Assembly (NCBI GenBank): GCA_905182645.1
Contig: CAJJCJ010000002.1
Location: 1-64,000 of the forward strand
Source of the DNA: an uncultured Sulfitobacter sp.
Lineage (GTDB): Bacteria > Pseudomonadota > Alphaproteobacteria > Rhodobacterales > Rhodobacteraceae
Direction of reading: 5' to 3'
DNA length: 64,000 nucleotides
In this document: positions 26,202-37,121 of the stretch, piece after piece
Position numbering within the stretch: position 1 is the first letter of the stretch
Layout: each line of letters starts with the position of its first letter
Translations under genes and position numbers: made by a program
The notes under the pieces: model-generated
What the model was told of the DNA's origin: nothing
The model's database searches: none
Seen by the model: the letters and a program-made list of their open reading frames with translations, nothing else

Positions 26202-27170
26202 CTATGCGTCAACGTTGGAAAACTGGTTGCCCGCTGTGCTGTCTGGCTTGGACCAATCGCGTTTTACGCCAAGAACAAGAAGCGCAGCAGAGGCGACAAA
26301 GATCGACGAATATGTTCCTATCAACACGCCCCACATCATTGCGAACACGAACCCGCGGATCACGTCGCCGCCCAGAACGAACAAAGCAAGCAACGCAAGC
26401 ATCGTGGTTACAGATGTCATCAACGTACGTGACAGCGTTTCGTTGATCGATTTGTTCAGCACGTCTTTGAGCGGTAATTTTTTATATTTCCGCAGGTTTT
26501 CCCGCACACGGTCAAACACGATCACGGTATCGTTGATCGAATAACCAACGATCGTTAAAAGTGCCGCGATGATCGCAAGGTCAAACTTGATCTGCAACTC
26601 AGAGAAAATCCCGATTGTCAGGGCAACGTCATGGGTCAACGCCAAGACAGCCCCGACAGCAAACTGCCATTCGAACCGCATCCAGATATACAACAAAATC
26701 GCCACGACGGCCAAGGCAACCGCGACAAACGCCGTCTGGATCAGCTCTCCAGATACCTTTGGCCCGACGGATTCGACCAAAGGGAACGTGATATTTGGAG
26801 ACACTCCACGCAGCGCGTCCTGCACAGCCGTGATGGTTTCATTTGTCACGCTTTCTTCGCCGGCTTGGGCTTGAATACGGACCATGGCCACGTTTTGATT
26901 GGCCTCAAAGCTCGGATCGAATACTTCGGTGATGGATACATCGCCAAGCTCTAGTGGTACGAGCGCAGCGCGATATGACGCCACATCCACAACCACTTCG
27001 GACTGCGTGCGGATGCTTGTGCCGCCTTGAAAATCAATACCGTAGTTGAGCCCTTGGATCAAAAACGACCCCAGTGCGACAACCATCATCACCAGCGAAA
27101 TACCGAGCCAGATGCGCGCCTTAGCAAAAAAGTCGATAGACGTGTTATCACGAACCAGTTTCAGACGCAT
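26202..27170 (-). CDS. secF: Protein translocase subunit SecF
   Basis: SecF is an RND-type accessory subunit that uses the proton gradient to pull secreted proteins from SecYEG. It is 322 residues with six transmembrane helices, the first periplasmic segment with NYGIDFQGGTSI, and the functional Asp region YSINDTVIVFDRVRENLRK in TM4. It follows secD with a 1-bp gap. Confidence 0.97.
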   Translation of the reverse strand: MRLKLVRDNTSIDFFAKARIWLGISLVMMVVALGSFLIQGLNYGIDFQGGTSIRTQSEVVVDVASYRAALVPLELGDVSITEVFDPSFEANQNVAMVRIQAQAGEESVTNETITAVQDALRGVSPNITFPLVESVGPKVSGELIQTAFVAVALAVVAILLYIWMRFEWQFAVGAVLALTHDVALTIGIFSELQIKFDLAIIAALLTIVGYSINDTVIVFDRVRENLRKYKKLPLKDVLNKSINETLSRTLMTSVTTMLALLALFVLGGDVIRGFVFAMMWGVLIGTYSSIFVASAALLVLGVKRDWSKPDSTAGNQFSNVDA

Positions 27171-27171
27171 A

Positions 27172-28803
27172 TCAAACCTCGATTGTTTTGGGGCGCTTGC
27201 GCGCGAACCACATCACGATCAAGACGCGTGTGACGAAAATGGCGGTAAAGACCGAAGTGATGATCCCAAGGCCCAACGTAATCGCGAATCCGCGCACCGG
27301 CCCCGACCCCATCACAAATAGGATCGTCGCAGTTATGAACGTGGTGATGTTTGCATCAATGATTGACGATAGCGCCTTTTCATAGCCAAGCTCGATCGCG
27401 CGTGCGGGCCCTTTGGCGGTAAGCAATTCTTCTCGGATACGTTCAAATACGATCACGTTGGCATCCACAGCCATACCGATTGTCAAAACGATCCCCGCAA
27501 TACCGGGCAAGGTCAACGTCGCCCCGATCATGGACAACAACCCAAAAAGCAGGCCCACATTGATTATCAACGCGATGTTCGCAAAGACGCCGAACAAACC
27601 ATATGACAGCGCCATATAGAGCAGAACAAGCAGACCAGCGACCAAACAAGCGACCTTACCTGCATCGATGCTATCTTGGCCCAATTCCGGCCCAACAGTG
27701 CGTTCTTCAAGGAATGTCAGTTCAGCTGGTAGCGACCCTGCCCGCAACAAAATAGCAAGGCTTGTGGTTTCTTCAACAGTAAAGCGCCCGGTGATAATGC
27801 CCGACCCACCCGAGATGTGCGATTGGATGGTTGGCGCGCTGATCACTTCGTTATCAAGCACAATGGCAAACGGTAACCCGATGTTGTCGGCCGTATAGTC
27901 GCCAAATTTACGCCCGCCCGAAGCGTTGAACCGGAAGTTCACCGCAGGACGTCCGTTTTGGTCAAACGCAGGCTGCGCATCAACCAGGTTTTCACCAGTC
28001 ACCACTGGGCTACGTTCGAGGACGAAATATGTGCCCAGTTCGTCAATCGATGGCACCAGCTGATTGCCCGCGCCGGGGGATGCGTCAGGGTCGCTTGTCC
28101 GGTTCACAACTGGCTGGAACGTCAAAAGTGCCGTTTTGCCGATCAGATCTTTGACCTCTTGGGCGGACCCAACACCAGGGACTTGCACCAAGATACGGTC
28201 GGTGCCTTGGCGCTGAATTGTTGGTTCGCGCGTGCCTGCCTCGTCGATACGGCGGCGGATAATTTCCAGTGATTGCGCCATTGTCCGGTCGTCAACTGCC
28301 TGCTTTTCAGCCGCCGACAACGATATGGTCAAGATTGCGCCGTCACGTGACACGTCGATGTTGTTTTGGCCTGCCCCTGCAAGGGACGCCACAGGTTGTG
28401 CCAAACCGCGCACCAATGACACGGCTTGATCGCCAGCTTCAGGTTTTGATATCCGCACCCGCAAGGTGTCTTCGGGGCCGTCTTCACGCGTGACAAATCC
28501 AATCGTATTGCGCTCAGCCGCCAGCACATCACGCACTTGCGGCCAAAGCCCGTTCATAACCGTGGCGTAGACGTCCGACACCTGCACTTCGGCCAGCAAA
28601 TGCGCACCGCCGCGCAGGTCAAGCCCAAGATTCACAAGGCCGGACGGCAGAAACGATGGCCAACTGGTGTCATCGACACCCATCGCCACCGCATCATTAT
28701 GCGCCTCAACCTTATTATAGAACCCGTTTGGCATCGCCAGAAATAAGCCAACAGCAACGGTTAGCCAGATCAGCGCTTGCTTGATCGGTGAGATATTCAG
28801 CAT
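27172..28803 (-). CDS. secD: Protein translocase subunit SecD
   Basis: The 543-residue partner of SecF. The N-terminal anchor is followed by LGLDLRGGAHLLAEV, large periplasmic P1 domains, and the C-terminal RND membrane half with GIVLTIGMAVDANVIVFERI, which includes the conserved Asp. It lies between yajC and secF, the classical order. Confidence 0.98.
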   Translation of the reverse strand: MLNISPIKQALIWLTVAVGLFLAMPNGFYNKVEAHNDAVAMGVDDTSWPSFLPSGLVNLGLDLRGGAHLLAEVQVSDVYATVMNGLWPQVRDVLAAERNTIGFVTREDGPEDTLRVRISKPEAGDQAVSLVRGLAQPVASLAGAGQNNIDVSRDGAILTISLSAAEKQAVDDRTMAQSLEIIRRRIDEAGTREPTIQRQGTDRILVQVPGVGSAQEVKDLIGKTALLTFQPVVNRTSDPDASPGAGNQLVPSIDELGTYFVLERSPVVTGENLVDAQPAFDQNGRPAVNFRFNASGGRKFGDYTADNIGLPFAIVLDNEVISAPTIQSHISGGSGIITGRFTVEETTSLAILLRAGSLPAELTFLEERTVGPELGQDSIDAGKVACLVAGLLVLLYMALSYGLFGVFANIALIINVGLLFGLLSMIGATLTLPGIAGIVLTIGMAVDANVIVFERIREELLTAKGPARAIELGYEKALSSIIDANITTFITATILFVMGSGPVRGFAITLGLGIITSVFTAIFVTRVLIVMWFARKRPKTIEV

Positions 28804-28830
28804 CAGTCACACGCCCCCAAGGCGAAAGTT

Positions 28831-29115
28831 TTACGTTTTCGCAGGTTCGGTTTTGTTCACAACAGTTGCGATTGTGGAGCGGATCACACGCACGGTCACA
28901 CCGGATGCAATTTCAACTTCAACTTCTGCAACGTCGTCTTTTACCTTAACCACTTTGCCCATGATCCCGCCTTGGGTGATCACTTGGTCGCCACGACGAA
29001 GGGCCGCTACCATCATCTGGTGTTCCTTCAGCTTTTTCTGCTGTGGACGGATAAGTAGGAAATACATAATCCCGAAGATGAGGATCAATGGAATAAGTGA
29101 TTCAATACCCTGCAT
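28831..29115 (-). CDS. yajC: Preprotein translocase subunit YajC
   Basis: This small single-span protein associates with SecDF. It is 94 residues from ATG 29115, with GGGACC upstream. The membrane helix is LIPLILIFGIMYFLLIRPQQ, followed by KKLKEHQMMVAALRRGDQVI and a small beta domain (QGGIMGKVVKV). The longer frame to 29163 adds a tail not seen in the family. It starts the yajC-secDF-ccm operon. Confidence 0.95.
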   Translation of the reverse strand: MQGIESLIPLILIFGIMYFLLIRPQQKKLKEHQMMVAALRRGDQVITQGGIMGKVVKVKDDVAEVEVEIASGVTVRVIRSTIATVVNKTEPAKT

Positions 29116-29292
29116 GGTGGTCCCTTGTCGTTTGTTAGCTGGCCAGTCCATTGTGGCGGCCAAAGTCGCGGCACATTAGGCCCACCCCTCGTCAATGGCA
29201 ACCAGATTGGGCGCATTTCAGAGGTTCACAGGCGTGCTTGTTTACGGCATATGGGGACACACCTATAATTTGCCAACCGAAGGACCAGACAT

Positions 29293-30585
29293 ATGCATGA
29301 TATTCGCATGATCCGTGACAACCCTGCCGCTTTTGATGCCGCCCTGTCGCGTCGCGGCATGGATGGTGTTTCGTCCCGAGTATTGGCTTTGGACGAGGCG
29401 CGGCGCACCAAAATCTTGGCGTCTGAGACGGCACAAGCCGATGCAAATAAGGCTGCCAAAGAAGTAGGCGCTGCCAAGGGCCGCGGTGACGAGGATGAAT
29501 TCCAGCGATTGCGTGCATTGGTCGCTACCAAAAAAGCCGAGATCGCAGCGTTAAACGAAGAGGCCAAGGAGGCCAGTGTCACGCTGCACACATTGATGCT
29601 GACCCTGCCTAACTTGCCTTACGCCGATATCCCTGATGGCAAAGACGAGGCAGACAACGTCGAGATGAATAAGCACGGCAACTTGCCAAACTTTGCTTTT
29701 GATCCAGTCGAGCATTTTGAAATCGCTGGAGTCGTCCCCGGTATGGACTTTGAAACAGCCGCCAAACTGGCTGGTAGCCGTTTTGTTCTGATGTCTGGCG
29801 CTGTGGCGCGTGTGCACCGCGCGCTTGGCCAGTTCATGCTCGACACCCATGTTGAAGAAAATGATCTGGTGGAAACCAACACACCCGTGCTGGTCCGCGA
29901 AGAAATGCTGTACGGCACAGGCCAATTGCCAAAATTTGGCGAGGACAGCTATCAGACTACCGATGGTTGGTGGCTGATCCCTACTGCAGAGGTCACGCTG
30001 ACCAATATAGTGAATGGCTTGACGTTAGAGGCCGATGTCCTGCCCCGTCGTTTTGTGGCACATACGCTGTGCTTCCGGTCCGAGGCCGGATCAGCGGGCC
30101 GCGATACATCGGGCATGTTGCGTCAGCACCAGTTCGAAAAGGTTGAGATGGTCACCGTGTGCCACCCAGACACTTCTGACGCTGAACATCTGCGTATGAC
30201 TGCTTGCGCAGAAGGTATTCTGGAACGCCTCAACCTGCCGTACCGCACGGTTGTGCTGTGTACAGGTGACATGGGTGCGGGCGCGCGCCGGACCCACGAT
30301 ATTGAGGTTTGGTTGCCCGGTCAAAATGCTTATCGCGAAATTTCATCCATCTCGACATGTGGCGATTACCAAGCCCGCCGGATGAACGCGCGGTTTAAGC
30401 CAGAGGCAGGTGGCAAGCCGGAATTTGTGCATACGCTTAATGGGTCCGGTCTTGCAGTCGGTCGTTGCCTGATTGCGGTGCTTGAGAACGGGCAGCAAGA
30501 AGACGGCTCTGTGGCGCTACCAGAGGCGCTGCACCCCTACCTGCGCGGCAAAAAAAAGATCAATGCTGATGGTGCAATGGCCTAA
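29293..30585 (+). CDS. serS: Seryl-tRNA synthetase
   Basis: This class II synthetase, 430 residues, charges tRNA-Ser. The N-terminal coiled-coil arm (about 25-105, rich in Ala/Lys/Glu) binds the long variable arm of tRNA-Ser. Motif 2 is [20 protein letters not shown] followed by FEKVEM, and motif 3 is [17 protein letters not shown]. It is divergent from yajC and followed by a GATCTGG / CCAGATC hairpin near 30594-30624. Confidence 0.98.
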   Translation: MHDIRMIRDNPAAFDAALSRRGMDGVSSRVLALDEARRTKILASETAQADANKAAKEVGAAKGRGDEDEFQRLRALVATKKAEIAALNEEAKEASVTLHTLMLTLPNLPYADIPDGKDEADNVEMNKHGNLPNFAFDPVEHFEIAGVVPGMDFETAAKLAGSRFVLMSGAVARVHRALGQFMLDTHVEENDLVETNTPVLVREEMLYGTGQLPKFGEDSYQTTDGWWLIPTAEVTLTNIVNGLTLEADVLPRRFVAHTLCFRSEAGSAGRDTSGMLRQHQFEKVEMVTVCHPDTSDAEHLRMTACAEGILERLNLPYRTVVLCTGDMGAGARRTHDIEVWLPGQNAYREISSISTCGDYQARRMNARFKPEAGGKPEFVHTLNGSGLAVGRCLIAVLENGQQEDGSVALPEALHPYLRGKKKINADGAMA

Positions 30586-30764
30586 TACTCACGTGATCTG
30601 GGCCGCATCTGCGTGTCCAGATCATCGTTCGCCCCACGGTCGCGGGCGATCACAGCGCAAAACGATGACTGTTCAGAAACGACTATAAATTGAGCAACAT
30701 GAAGGTTTGGTTTGTTGAGGAACTTCGGCATCACTCACTCAAAGGTTGTTGAGTGAAAGAAATT

Positions 30765-31499
30765 ATGTCCCATAGAAATATTGCGCCATCTCTTAAACTT
30801 ATAACCAAAGCAGCAACTGTTTTTGTCGCAGCATTAATTGCTCTATTTTTCTTACCACCAAATGTCGCTTCGGCACTTCCACACAATGACGGCGTTGTGT
30901 CCGTGGGTGATCGTGAGTTCTTGGTGGGAGAGTTAACGCAGTCGTTCGGTGATGATACACGGTCGTTTAAATTTAGGCATGCACCGTGGCTAAAAGTGCT
31001 GTTGGATAATGACCAGCTGCTATTGGATCAAGATATCCGGTTTTTGCGCAGCGGCGTTCCTGCAACTGATTTGGTCGAATACATTCCATCTTATAGGCGT
31101 GAACGTATGAGGTTGGAGGATGACCCGCTGTATATGGCGGATGGTCATGACGTCTTCATTGTTGGTTAAGGTGATGAATATATATACCCTAAGAATTCGC
31201 CAATCAGCTATAGGGTTTTTTGCACACGCGGAGGACTTAATCCGGGGGATTTAAATTTATGTAGCATTCGTGTGGCCTATCCATACGCGACCAATGTGGT
31301 GCTGACGGCAAGAAAGTATTTCCCTGGCAATCTGCCTGAGATCAGCGGAAATTTTGAGCCTATCGTAGCAAGAATAATTGAAATTGCCGTCTGTCTGGAT
31401 GTAACCGACCAAAGCGATGCTGAACGGCAGACAAGTGAGACCGAGCTATTAAAGCAAAACCCATATCTGTCTGACTGCAAAATTTTACTCAGTTCGTAG
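30765..31499 (+). pseudogene. Unrecognised secreted protein with an in-frame TAA
   Basis: One frame is open from ATG 30765 to 31499 except for a single TAA at 31167-31169 (FIVG-stop-GDEYIYPKN). The first part has a signal peptide (ATVFVAALIALFFLPP, then Ala-rich cleavage region) and a mixed alpha/beta body. The second part continues coherently (YPYATNVVLTARKYFP and a stretch rich in acidic residues). Full length would be 244 residues. The region is clearly more AT-rich than its neighbours, suggesting horizontal origin. I recognise no family. It is either a one-step pseudogene or a readthrough product; two separate genes is less likely because no start or ribosome-binding site follows the stop codon. 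Confidence 0.6.
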
Positions 31500-31624
31500 C
31501 TACACTGAAATTAGGTATATATTTGCTGCCTCAGCGGTCTAAGAACCCTGTCCAAAACCAACGGATTTTTTGAAAATATGCGGGCACCACGGAATAATTC
31601 TAATTGGTGCCTTGCAACAGATAT

Positions 31625-33094
31625 CTAATCGCCACTTGGCTTTTTGATGTGCTTGGACAGACGGCCAGTCTGCTTCTTTTTCTTGTTCTTGAACGGGTTC
31701 TTATCACCCTGATCGCGCAGCGTCAGGCGGATTGGTGTACCGGGCATGTCGAAATCTTCACGCAGACCGTTGACCAGATACCGCGAATAGCTGGCGGGCA
31801 CCAATTCTGGGAACGATGACATCACAACAAAGCCAGGGGGGCGCGTTTTGACCTGTGTGGCATAGCGCATTTTAATGCGGCGACCACCAGGTGCGGGCGG
31901 CGGGTGCTGTTCCAGCATACCTGTCAGCCAGCGGTTCAGATGTGCGGTTGTGATACGGCGGTTCCACACTTCGTGGGCACGCATGATCGCTTCTTGTAAG
32001 CGGTCCAGCCCCTTGCCCGTTTTAGCAGACACGGTGACCAATGGCGCACCTTTTAGCTGCGGCAGCAGGCGCGCGAATTCTTCTTTTAGCTCTTTAAGCT
32101 TGTCTTGCTTTTCGGTCTCGACGTCCCATTTGTTGACGGCGATCACGACAGCACGGCCTTCACGTTCTGCCAAATCAGCAAGGCGCAAATCTTGTTGCTC
32201 GAACGGGATTTCCACATCAAGCAGGATCACAACAACTTCGGCGAATTTTACCGCGCGTAGGCCATCAGACACCGACAGTTTTTCAAGCTTTTCTTGGACC
32301 TTGGCCTTGCGGCGCATACCGGCGGTATCGAAAATCCGCATTGGCACAGTGACACCATCCGTCCCAGCCCAATCCTGACGGACGGAAATCGCGTCACGGG
32401 TGATACCGGCCTCTGGGCCGGTCAAAAGGCGTTCTTCGCCGATGATCTTATTGATCAGTGTAGACTTGCCCGCGTTTGGACGACCACAGACCGCGATTTG
32501 CAGCGGCTTTTCTTGTGTCGGAACGCGCGGCGCATCTTCGTCGTCTTCACCCACGTCTACATCAATATCAGGCGAATCTTCTTTTGCGCGTTCGTCAAAT
32601 GCATCAGACAGCGGCATCAAGAAATCATAGAGCTCGTCCATGCCTTCGCCGTGTTCAGCGGAAAGACGGATCGGTTCACCAAGGCCAAGCGAAAACGCCT
32701 CGAGGTAACCCGCTTCGCCAGCGCGGCCTTCGGATTTATTGGCTGCAAGGATCACATTGGCGTTTTTCTTGCGCAGAATATCAGCAAAAACGATATCGGT
32801 CGGGGTCACGCCGACACGCGCATCGATCATGAATAGGCAAACATCCGCCATTTCGACGGCGCGCTCTGTCAGGCGGCGCATCCGACCTTGAAGGCTATCG
32901 TCGGTAGCATCCTCAAGTCCTGCGCTGTCAATCACGGTGAATCGCAAGTCGACCAGACGCGCTGCACCTTCGCGCAAATCACGCGTTACACCGGGTTGAT
33001 CATCGACCAACGCAAGCTTTTTACCAACTAAACGGTTAAAAAGCGTGGATTTCCCAACATTGGGGCGGCCCACAACGGCAAGGGTAAAGGACAT
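31625..33094 (-). CDS. der: Ribosome biogenesis GTPase Der
   Basis: This tandem-GTPase protein is needed for 50S subunit maturation. It is 489 residues. G domain 1 has [14 protein letters not shown] and DSAGLED, G domain 2 has [14 protein letters not shown] and DTAGMRRK, and a C-terminal KH-like domain ends in a Lys-rich tail ([12 protein letters not shown]). The acidic linker between the G domains (about 165-195) is long. It is downstream of the bamB-like gene. Confidence 0.98.
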   Translation of the reverse strand: MSFTLAVVGRPNVGKSTLFNRLVGKKLALVDDQPGVTRDLREGAARLVDLRFTVIDSAGLEDATDDSLQGRMRRLTERAVEMADVCLFMIDARVGVTPTDIVFADILRKKNANVILAANKSEGRAGEAGYLEAFSLGLGEPIRLSAEHGEGMDELYDFLMPLSDAFDERAKEDSPDIDVDVGEDDEDAPRVPTQEKPLQIAVCGRPNAGKSTLINKIIGEERLLTGPEAGITRDAISVRQDWAGTDGVTVPMRIFDTAGMRRKAKVQEKLEKLSVSDGLRAVKFAEVVVILLDVEIPFEQQDLRLADLAEREGRAVVIAVNKWDVETEKQDKLKELKEEFARLLPQLKGAPLVTVSAKTGKGLDRLQEAIMRAHEVWNRRITTAHLNRWLTGMLEQHPPPAPGGRRIKMRYATQVKTRPPGFVVMSSFPELVPASYSRYLVNGLREDFDMPGTPIRLTLRDQGDKNPFKNKKKKQTGRLSKHIKKPSGD

Positions 33095-33145
33095 CGGTTC
33101 AGGCTCCTGACGGGTTCAAGTCGCAGGCGTTACACCAATACGGTG

Positions 33146-34441
33146 CTAACGGAAAGCCACCAGTTGACCTGTCTTGGTAATGACGTAAAGGACACCGCCT
33201 GCGACAACAGGGCTGGCAGCAGCGCCACCGGCCACAGCCACAGCACCAGTCAATGCGCCAGACACCGGATCAAACTGTCGGATGGTCCCATCTGTTGACG
33301 CCACAATCAAACGCCCTCCCGCCAGAATTGGCCCGTAATGGGCCGCCACGGCAGGCTGTCTGCGGGTGCTTTCGACTTCGGCAGCAGGCAGCGTGATGCG
33401 CCAAACCAAAGCGCCAGTTGCCGCATCAAGGCGCACCAGCTCGTTAATATCATTGACGAAGAATATAGCGTTTCCTGCGGGCCAAACGGGGCCAAGCGCA
33501 CCTTCATTTGCTGTCCAGACACGGTCACCGTTAAAGCTATCGAGGGCGGCCAATTGCCCACCAAAGTTACCGACGTAAACGCGGTTGCCTGCAATCACAG
33601 GATCGCTAGAGATGTCAGACACCAGTGTCCCTGCCTTGCCTATCCGTTCGCCGGGCACGACACTTTGCCAGCGGCGCGTGCCGCCTCGGGGGAAAGTTGC
33701 AACGACCTCACCGGACGGAAACGGGAACACAGCAAGATCGCCGCTGACCGCAGCCCCTGCTCCACCACCAAAGTTCGCGACCGACGGTGTACCAGATAAT
33801 TGCCATTGAATACGGCCAGTTGCCGCATCCAGCGCCCAAGCAGTGCTGTTGCGCGCCACGACATAAACCAGATCATCGCGCACGGTTGGCGCAGACGTAC
33901 CGGGTGCATCAAGGTCTTGGGTCCACAGTTCTGCGCCGGACGCCGCATCAAGGGCTGTCAGCTCGCCAAAGCCAGTTGTGACAAACACAGTGCCACCCGC
34001 AACGGTCAAACCACCGCCAGACGCATCGGATGCATTGTCATTGCGTGGCGTCACATCTGCGGCCCATACAGGCGCGCCAGAGGTTCCAGTCGCCGTCACA
34101 CGCGCACGGGCGTCAAGCGTATAGACCACGCCACCAGCCACGACAGGTTCAGACGTAATGCGTGCGCGGGGGCTATCGCCCTCGCCAATGTTTACGGCAA
34201 ATATTTGGGTCAGCGTCGCCCCAAGCGCAGGGTGGCTGATGCGGTGATCCGCGCCGCCGTTGCGATGGGTCCAATCTGCGTTCACGCGGGCAGCTGCAAG
34301 CTTAATAATCGCGGCTTGGTTCACAAATGCTGCATCCTCGCGGATCGCGACATGTTCGCCGGGTAAAATCACGTCAACTTCGCCGCAACCGGCCAAAAGT
34401 GCAGCCAACAGGCCAGCGGTATATATCGTCTTGGCAGTCAC
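33146..34441 (-). CDS. BamB-like outer membrane assembly lipoprotein (PQQ-type beta-propeller)
   Basis: A lipoprotein of 431 residues. The start is GTG 34441 with AAAGGGA upstream, giving a signal peptide that ends in the lipobox LLAGC. The mature part is a beta-propeller with repeated blades such as GGTVFVTTGFGELTALDAASG, AVWALDAATG-like turns and YVGNFGGQLAALDSFNGD. This matches BamB/YfgL, a partner of BamA in outer-membrane protein insertion. It follows the TPR gene by 22 bp and precedes der, the conserved alphaproteobacterial and E. coli-like order (yfgM-bamB-der). Confidence 0.88.
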   Translation of the reverse strand: MTAKTIYTAGLLAALLAGCGEVDVILPGEHVAIREDAAFVNQAAIIKLAAARVNADWTHRNGGADHRISHPALGATLTQIFAVNIGEGDSPRARITSEPVVAGGVVYTLDARARVTATGTSGAPVWAADVTPRNDNASDASGGGLTVAGGTVFVTTGFGELTALDAASGAELWTQDLDAPGTSAPTVRDDLVYVVARNSTAWALDAATGRIQWQLSGTPSVANFGGGAGAAVSGDLAVFPFPSGEVVATFPRGGTRRWQSVVPGERIGKAGTLVSDISSDPVIAGNRVYVGNFGGQLAALDSFNGDRVWTANEGALGPVWPAGNAIFFVNDINELVRLDAATGALVWRITLPAAEVESTRRQPAVAAHYGPILAGGRLIVASTDGTIRQFDPVSGALTGAVAVAGGAAASPVVAGGVLYVITKTGQLVAFR

Positions 34442-34463
34442 GGAATTTAGTCCCTTTGCAGTC

Positions 34464-35123
34464 TTATTCGGCTGGCACTGGCGCAGTGATGTCACCACCC
34501 AAGGCCACAATCAGCGTTTGGGCGCGTTCACGCAAGCCCCGTGTCACACCCGCGTCTTCGGATATCAGGCGCATGGTGGCGATTGCGGCGTCGGGATCAC
34601 CCGCTTCGACCTGCATCAGGCCAATCTGCTCGCGTGCAATCAGAGCAAACGAAGCCCCCGGCTGGGCAAGCTTTTCAAGTGCGGTCATGCGCGTCGCGGT
34701 ATCTTCCGACGGCAACATCGCGGCCTTTAAGGCAGCAAGGTTGCGGTAAATTTCAGGAACATCGGTATTTACAGCCAAGCCAACAAGGGTTTGTGCCGCG
34801 GCCTCAATTTGACCTGCGTCTTGCTGTGAGGCGGCCGCAAGAAGCGCTGCCACGGCGGCAGAAGGCCCTGCTGCATCAATGGCAGCTAGCGCCGCGGCGC
34901 GATCTTCCGCACCATCAGTGGAAAGCGCATCCAGCATCTGGTCGCCGATTGCTTCAGCCGCCGCTCGCGTCTGTGCCTTGCTATACTCGTTATAGGCAGC
35001 ACCGCCAACAAGACCTACAACCACAACAACAGCGATCCAACCATACCGGCGCAAATAGCCGTATAGCGCATCGCGGCGGACTTCGTCAGTGACTTCATTG
35101 ATAAAGCTGTCGCTATCGCTCAT
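34464..35123 (-). CDS. YfgM-like TPR membrane protein
   Basis: This 219-residue protein has a cytoplasmic N-terminal helix (SFINEVTDEVRRDALYGYLR), one membrane span (WIAVVVVVGLVGGAAYNEY) and an Ala-rich periplasmic TPR-like helical domain. In E. coli YfgM contacts SecYEG and periplasmic chaperones. The start is ATG 35123 (MSDSDSF); the upstream frame extension is not family-like. Context directly upstream of the BamB-like and der genes supports the call. Confidence 0.85.
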   Translation of the reverse strand: MSDSDSFINEVTDEVRRDALYGYLRRYGWIAVVVVVGLVGGAAYNEYSKAQTRAAAEAIGDQMLDALSTDGAEDRAAALAAIDAAGPSAAVAALLAAASQQDAGQIEAAAQTLVGLAVNTDVPEIYRNLAALKAAMLPSEDTATRMTALEKLAQPGASFALIAREQIGLMQVEAGDPDAAIATMRLISEDAGVTRGLRERAQTLIVALGGDITAPVPAE

Positions 35124-35228
35124 GGTTGGCCCCTTTTTGGCGTGGATCAAACTGATCCGTTGATGGTTCATATCGCCAATTGCGGTTGCTTGCCAAGACC
35201 CCACGCGGGACGGTGGCAGTGTGGCGCG

Positions 35229-37058
35229 TTAAACGGAAATGGTTTCGTCCTCGGATTGGCGGTTCCACAAGTGCGCATAGCGACCATCGGCTGCCAAAAG
35301 CGCATCGTGCGTGCCGCGTTCGACAATAACGCCCTCTTCGAGCACAACAATCTGATCCGCCTCTGCAATGGTCGACAAACGGTGGGCAATTGTGATGACG
35401 GTACGACCCTTGGCCATGGCTTTCAATTCGGCCTGAATTTCCATTTCGGTTTCAGTATCCAATGCGGATGTAGCTTCATCCAACAATAAGATCGGCGGGT
35501 TTTTCAACAAGGTCCGCGCAATGCCAACCCGCTGCTTTTCACCACCAGATAACTTAAGGCCACGTTCACCGACCGTTGTTTCGTAGCCATCCGGCAGGCT
35601 GACAATGAAATCATGGATCTTGGCGGCCTTCGCTGCTGCAAAAATCTCTTCCTCGGACGCGGATGGTCGGCCATATGCAATGTTATAGTGCACAGTGTCG
35701 TTAAACAGCACGGTGTCCTGAGGCACGACACCAATTTGTTCATGAAGACTTGTCTGCGTGACATCGCGCACATTTTGACCGTCGATGCGCAAGGCGCCTG
35801 AATTGACATCATAAAATCGAAACAACAGCCGTCCAATGGTCGATTTACCAGACCCAGATGATCCGACAATAGCCACCGTCTGACCAGGTTTTGCAGTAAT
35901 GCTAACACCCTTAAGAATTGCGCGCTCTGGGTCATAACCAAAGTGGACATCTTCAAGAACAATCTCGCCCGACTGCACATTTAGAACCTTTGCGTCCTGA
36001 GCATCGACAACTTCGGCGGGTTGCTGTAACAAATCGAACATTTCACCCATATCGATCAATGCCTGACGAATTTCACGATAGACAGTCCCAAGAAAGTTTA
36101 GCGGCATTGTGATTTGGATCATATAGGCATTCACCAGAACAAAATCACCGACGCTAAGGTTGCCATTTTGCACACCAATTGCTGCCATCACCATAACGGC
36201 TACCAAACCACCTGTGATCAATACTGCTTGGCCAAAGTTCAGAAACGCGAGCGTATAATTGGTCTTGATCGCAAAGGTTTCATATTGACGCATGGCATCG
36301 TCGTAACGGTCCGCTTCCCACTTTTCTGCGCCAAAATACTTGACAGTTTCAAAGTTTAACAGGCTATCGATCGCCTTTTGGTTGGCGTCTGTATCTTGGT
36401 CGTTCATCTGTTTACGAATTTTGACGCGCCATTCGGTCACCGCGAAAGTGAACCAAACATACAGACCGATGGTGGCCACAACGACCACTAGATACCAAAC
36501 ATCAAACGTCACAAACAAAACGCCTGCTATCATCAGCAATTGCAGGATCAGCGGGCCAACAGAGAACAGCAAGAACCGAAGTAAAAATTCAACACCCTTC
36601 ACGCCACGTTCAATAATGCGCGACAGCCCACCGGTTTTACGGGTGATGTGATAGCGCATCGATAGGCGGTGAATATGAGTAAACGTTTCAAGCGCAAGTG
36701 CCCGCAACGCACCCTGCCCGACCCGCGTGAAAATCACGTCGCGCAGTTGTTGCAGGCCAACAGACATCAGCCGTGCAAATCCGTAAGCCAAGGTCAGGCC
36801 AACCGCACTGAGCCCCAAGTATGTCGCGACAGTTAGCTCCTCTGGGGCCAACGCATCAACGGCTTGGCTAAAGAATTGCGGCGTTACAACAGCGATGATT
36901 TGCGACAGGAACAAAGCGGCCATCGACGCCACGACCCGTACCTTGACAGTCGTATTCCCAACGGGCCACAGATACGGAATAACGCGGCGGATAACGTTCC
37001 ACCCTTGAATGCGTGCATCGGACACATTGGCATCGGTCGGGGTCAAACTGCGCATCAA
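35229..37058 (-). CDS. Atm1-type ABC exporter
   Basis: A 609-residue half transporter with an N-terminal six-helix membrane domain and a C-terminal ATPase. Walker A is VGSSGSGKST, the signature LSGGEKQR, Walker B ILLLDEATSALD and the H-loop ITIAHRLS. The membrane domain carries the ATM1 features HIHRLSMRYHITRKTGGLSR and NFETVKYFGAEKWE. Such exporters move glutathione-linked sulfur or metal conjugates out of the cytosol. ATG 37055 is an alternative start (Met-Met). Short gap to the TPR gene downstream, so it could be cotranscribed. Confidence 0.9.
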   Translation of the reverse strand: MMRSLTPTDANVSDARIQGWNVIRRVIPYLWPVGNTTVKVRVVASMAALFLSQIIAVVTPQFFSQAVDALAPEELTVATYLGLSAVGLTLAYGFARLMSVGLQQLRDVIFTRVGQGALRALALETFTHIHRLSMRYHITRKTGGLSRIIERGVKGVEFLLRFLLFSVGPLILQLLMIAGVLFVTFDVWYLVVVVATIGLYVWFTFAVTEWRVKIRKQMNDQDTDANQKAIDSLLNFETVKYFGAEKWEADRYDDAMRQYETFAIKTNYTLAFLNFGQAVLITGGLVAVMVMAAIGVQNGNLSVGDFVLVNAYMIQITMPLNFLGTVYREIRQALIDMGEMFDLLQQPAEVVDAQDAKVLNVQSGEIVLEDVHFGYDPERAILKGVSITAKPGQTVAIVGSSGSGKSTIGRLLFRFYDVNSGALRIDGQNVRDVTQTSLHEQIGVVPQDTVLFNDTVHYNIAYGRPSASEEEIFAAAKAAKIHDFIVSLPDGYETTVGERGLKLSGGEKQRVGIARTLLKNPPILLLDEATSALDTETEMEIQAELKAMAKGRTVITIAHRLSTIAEADQIVVLEEGVIVERGTHDALLAADGRYAHLWNRQSEDETISV

Positions 37059-37121
37059 ATTCTCCGGTATATCAGTCCCTTAAACTAAGGACGTCAGTTA
37101 GGAATTACCAGAGCATGTTGG

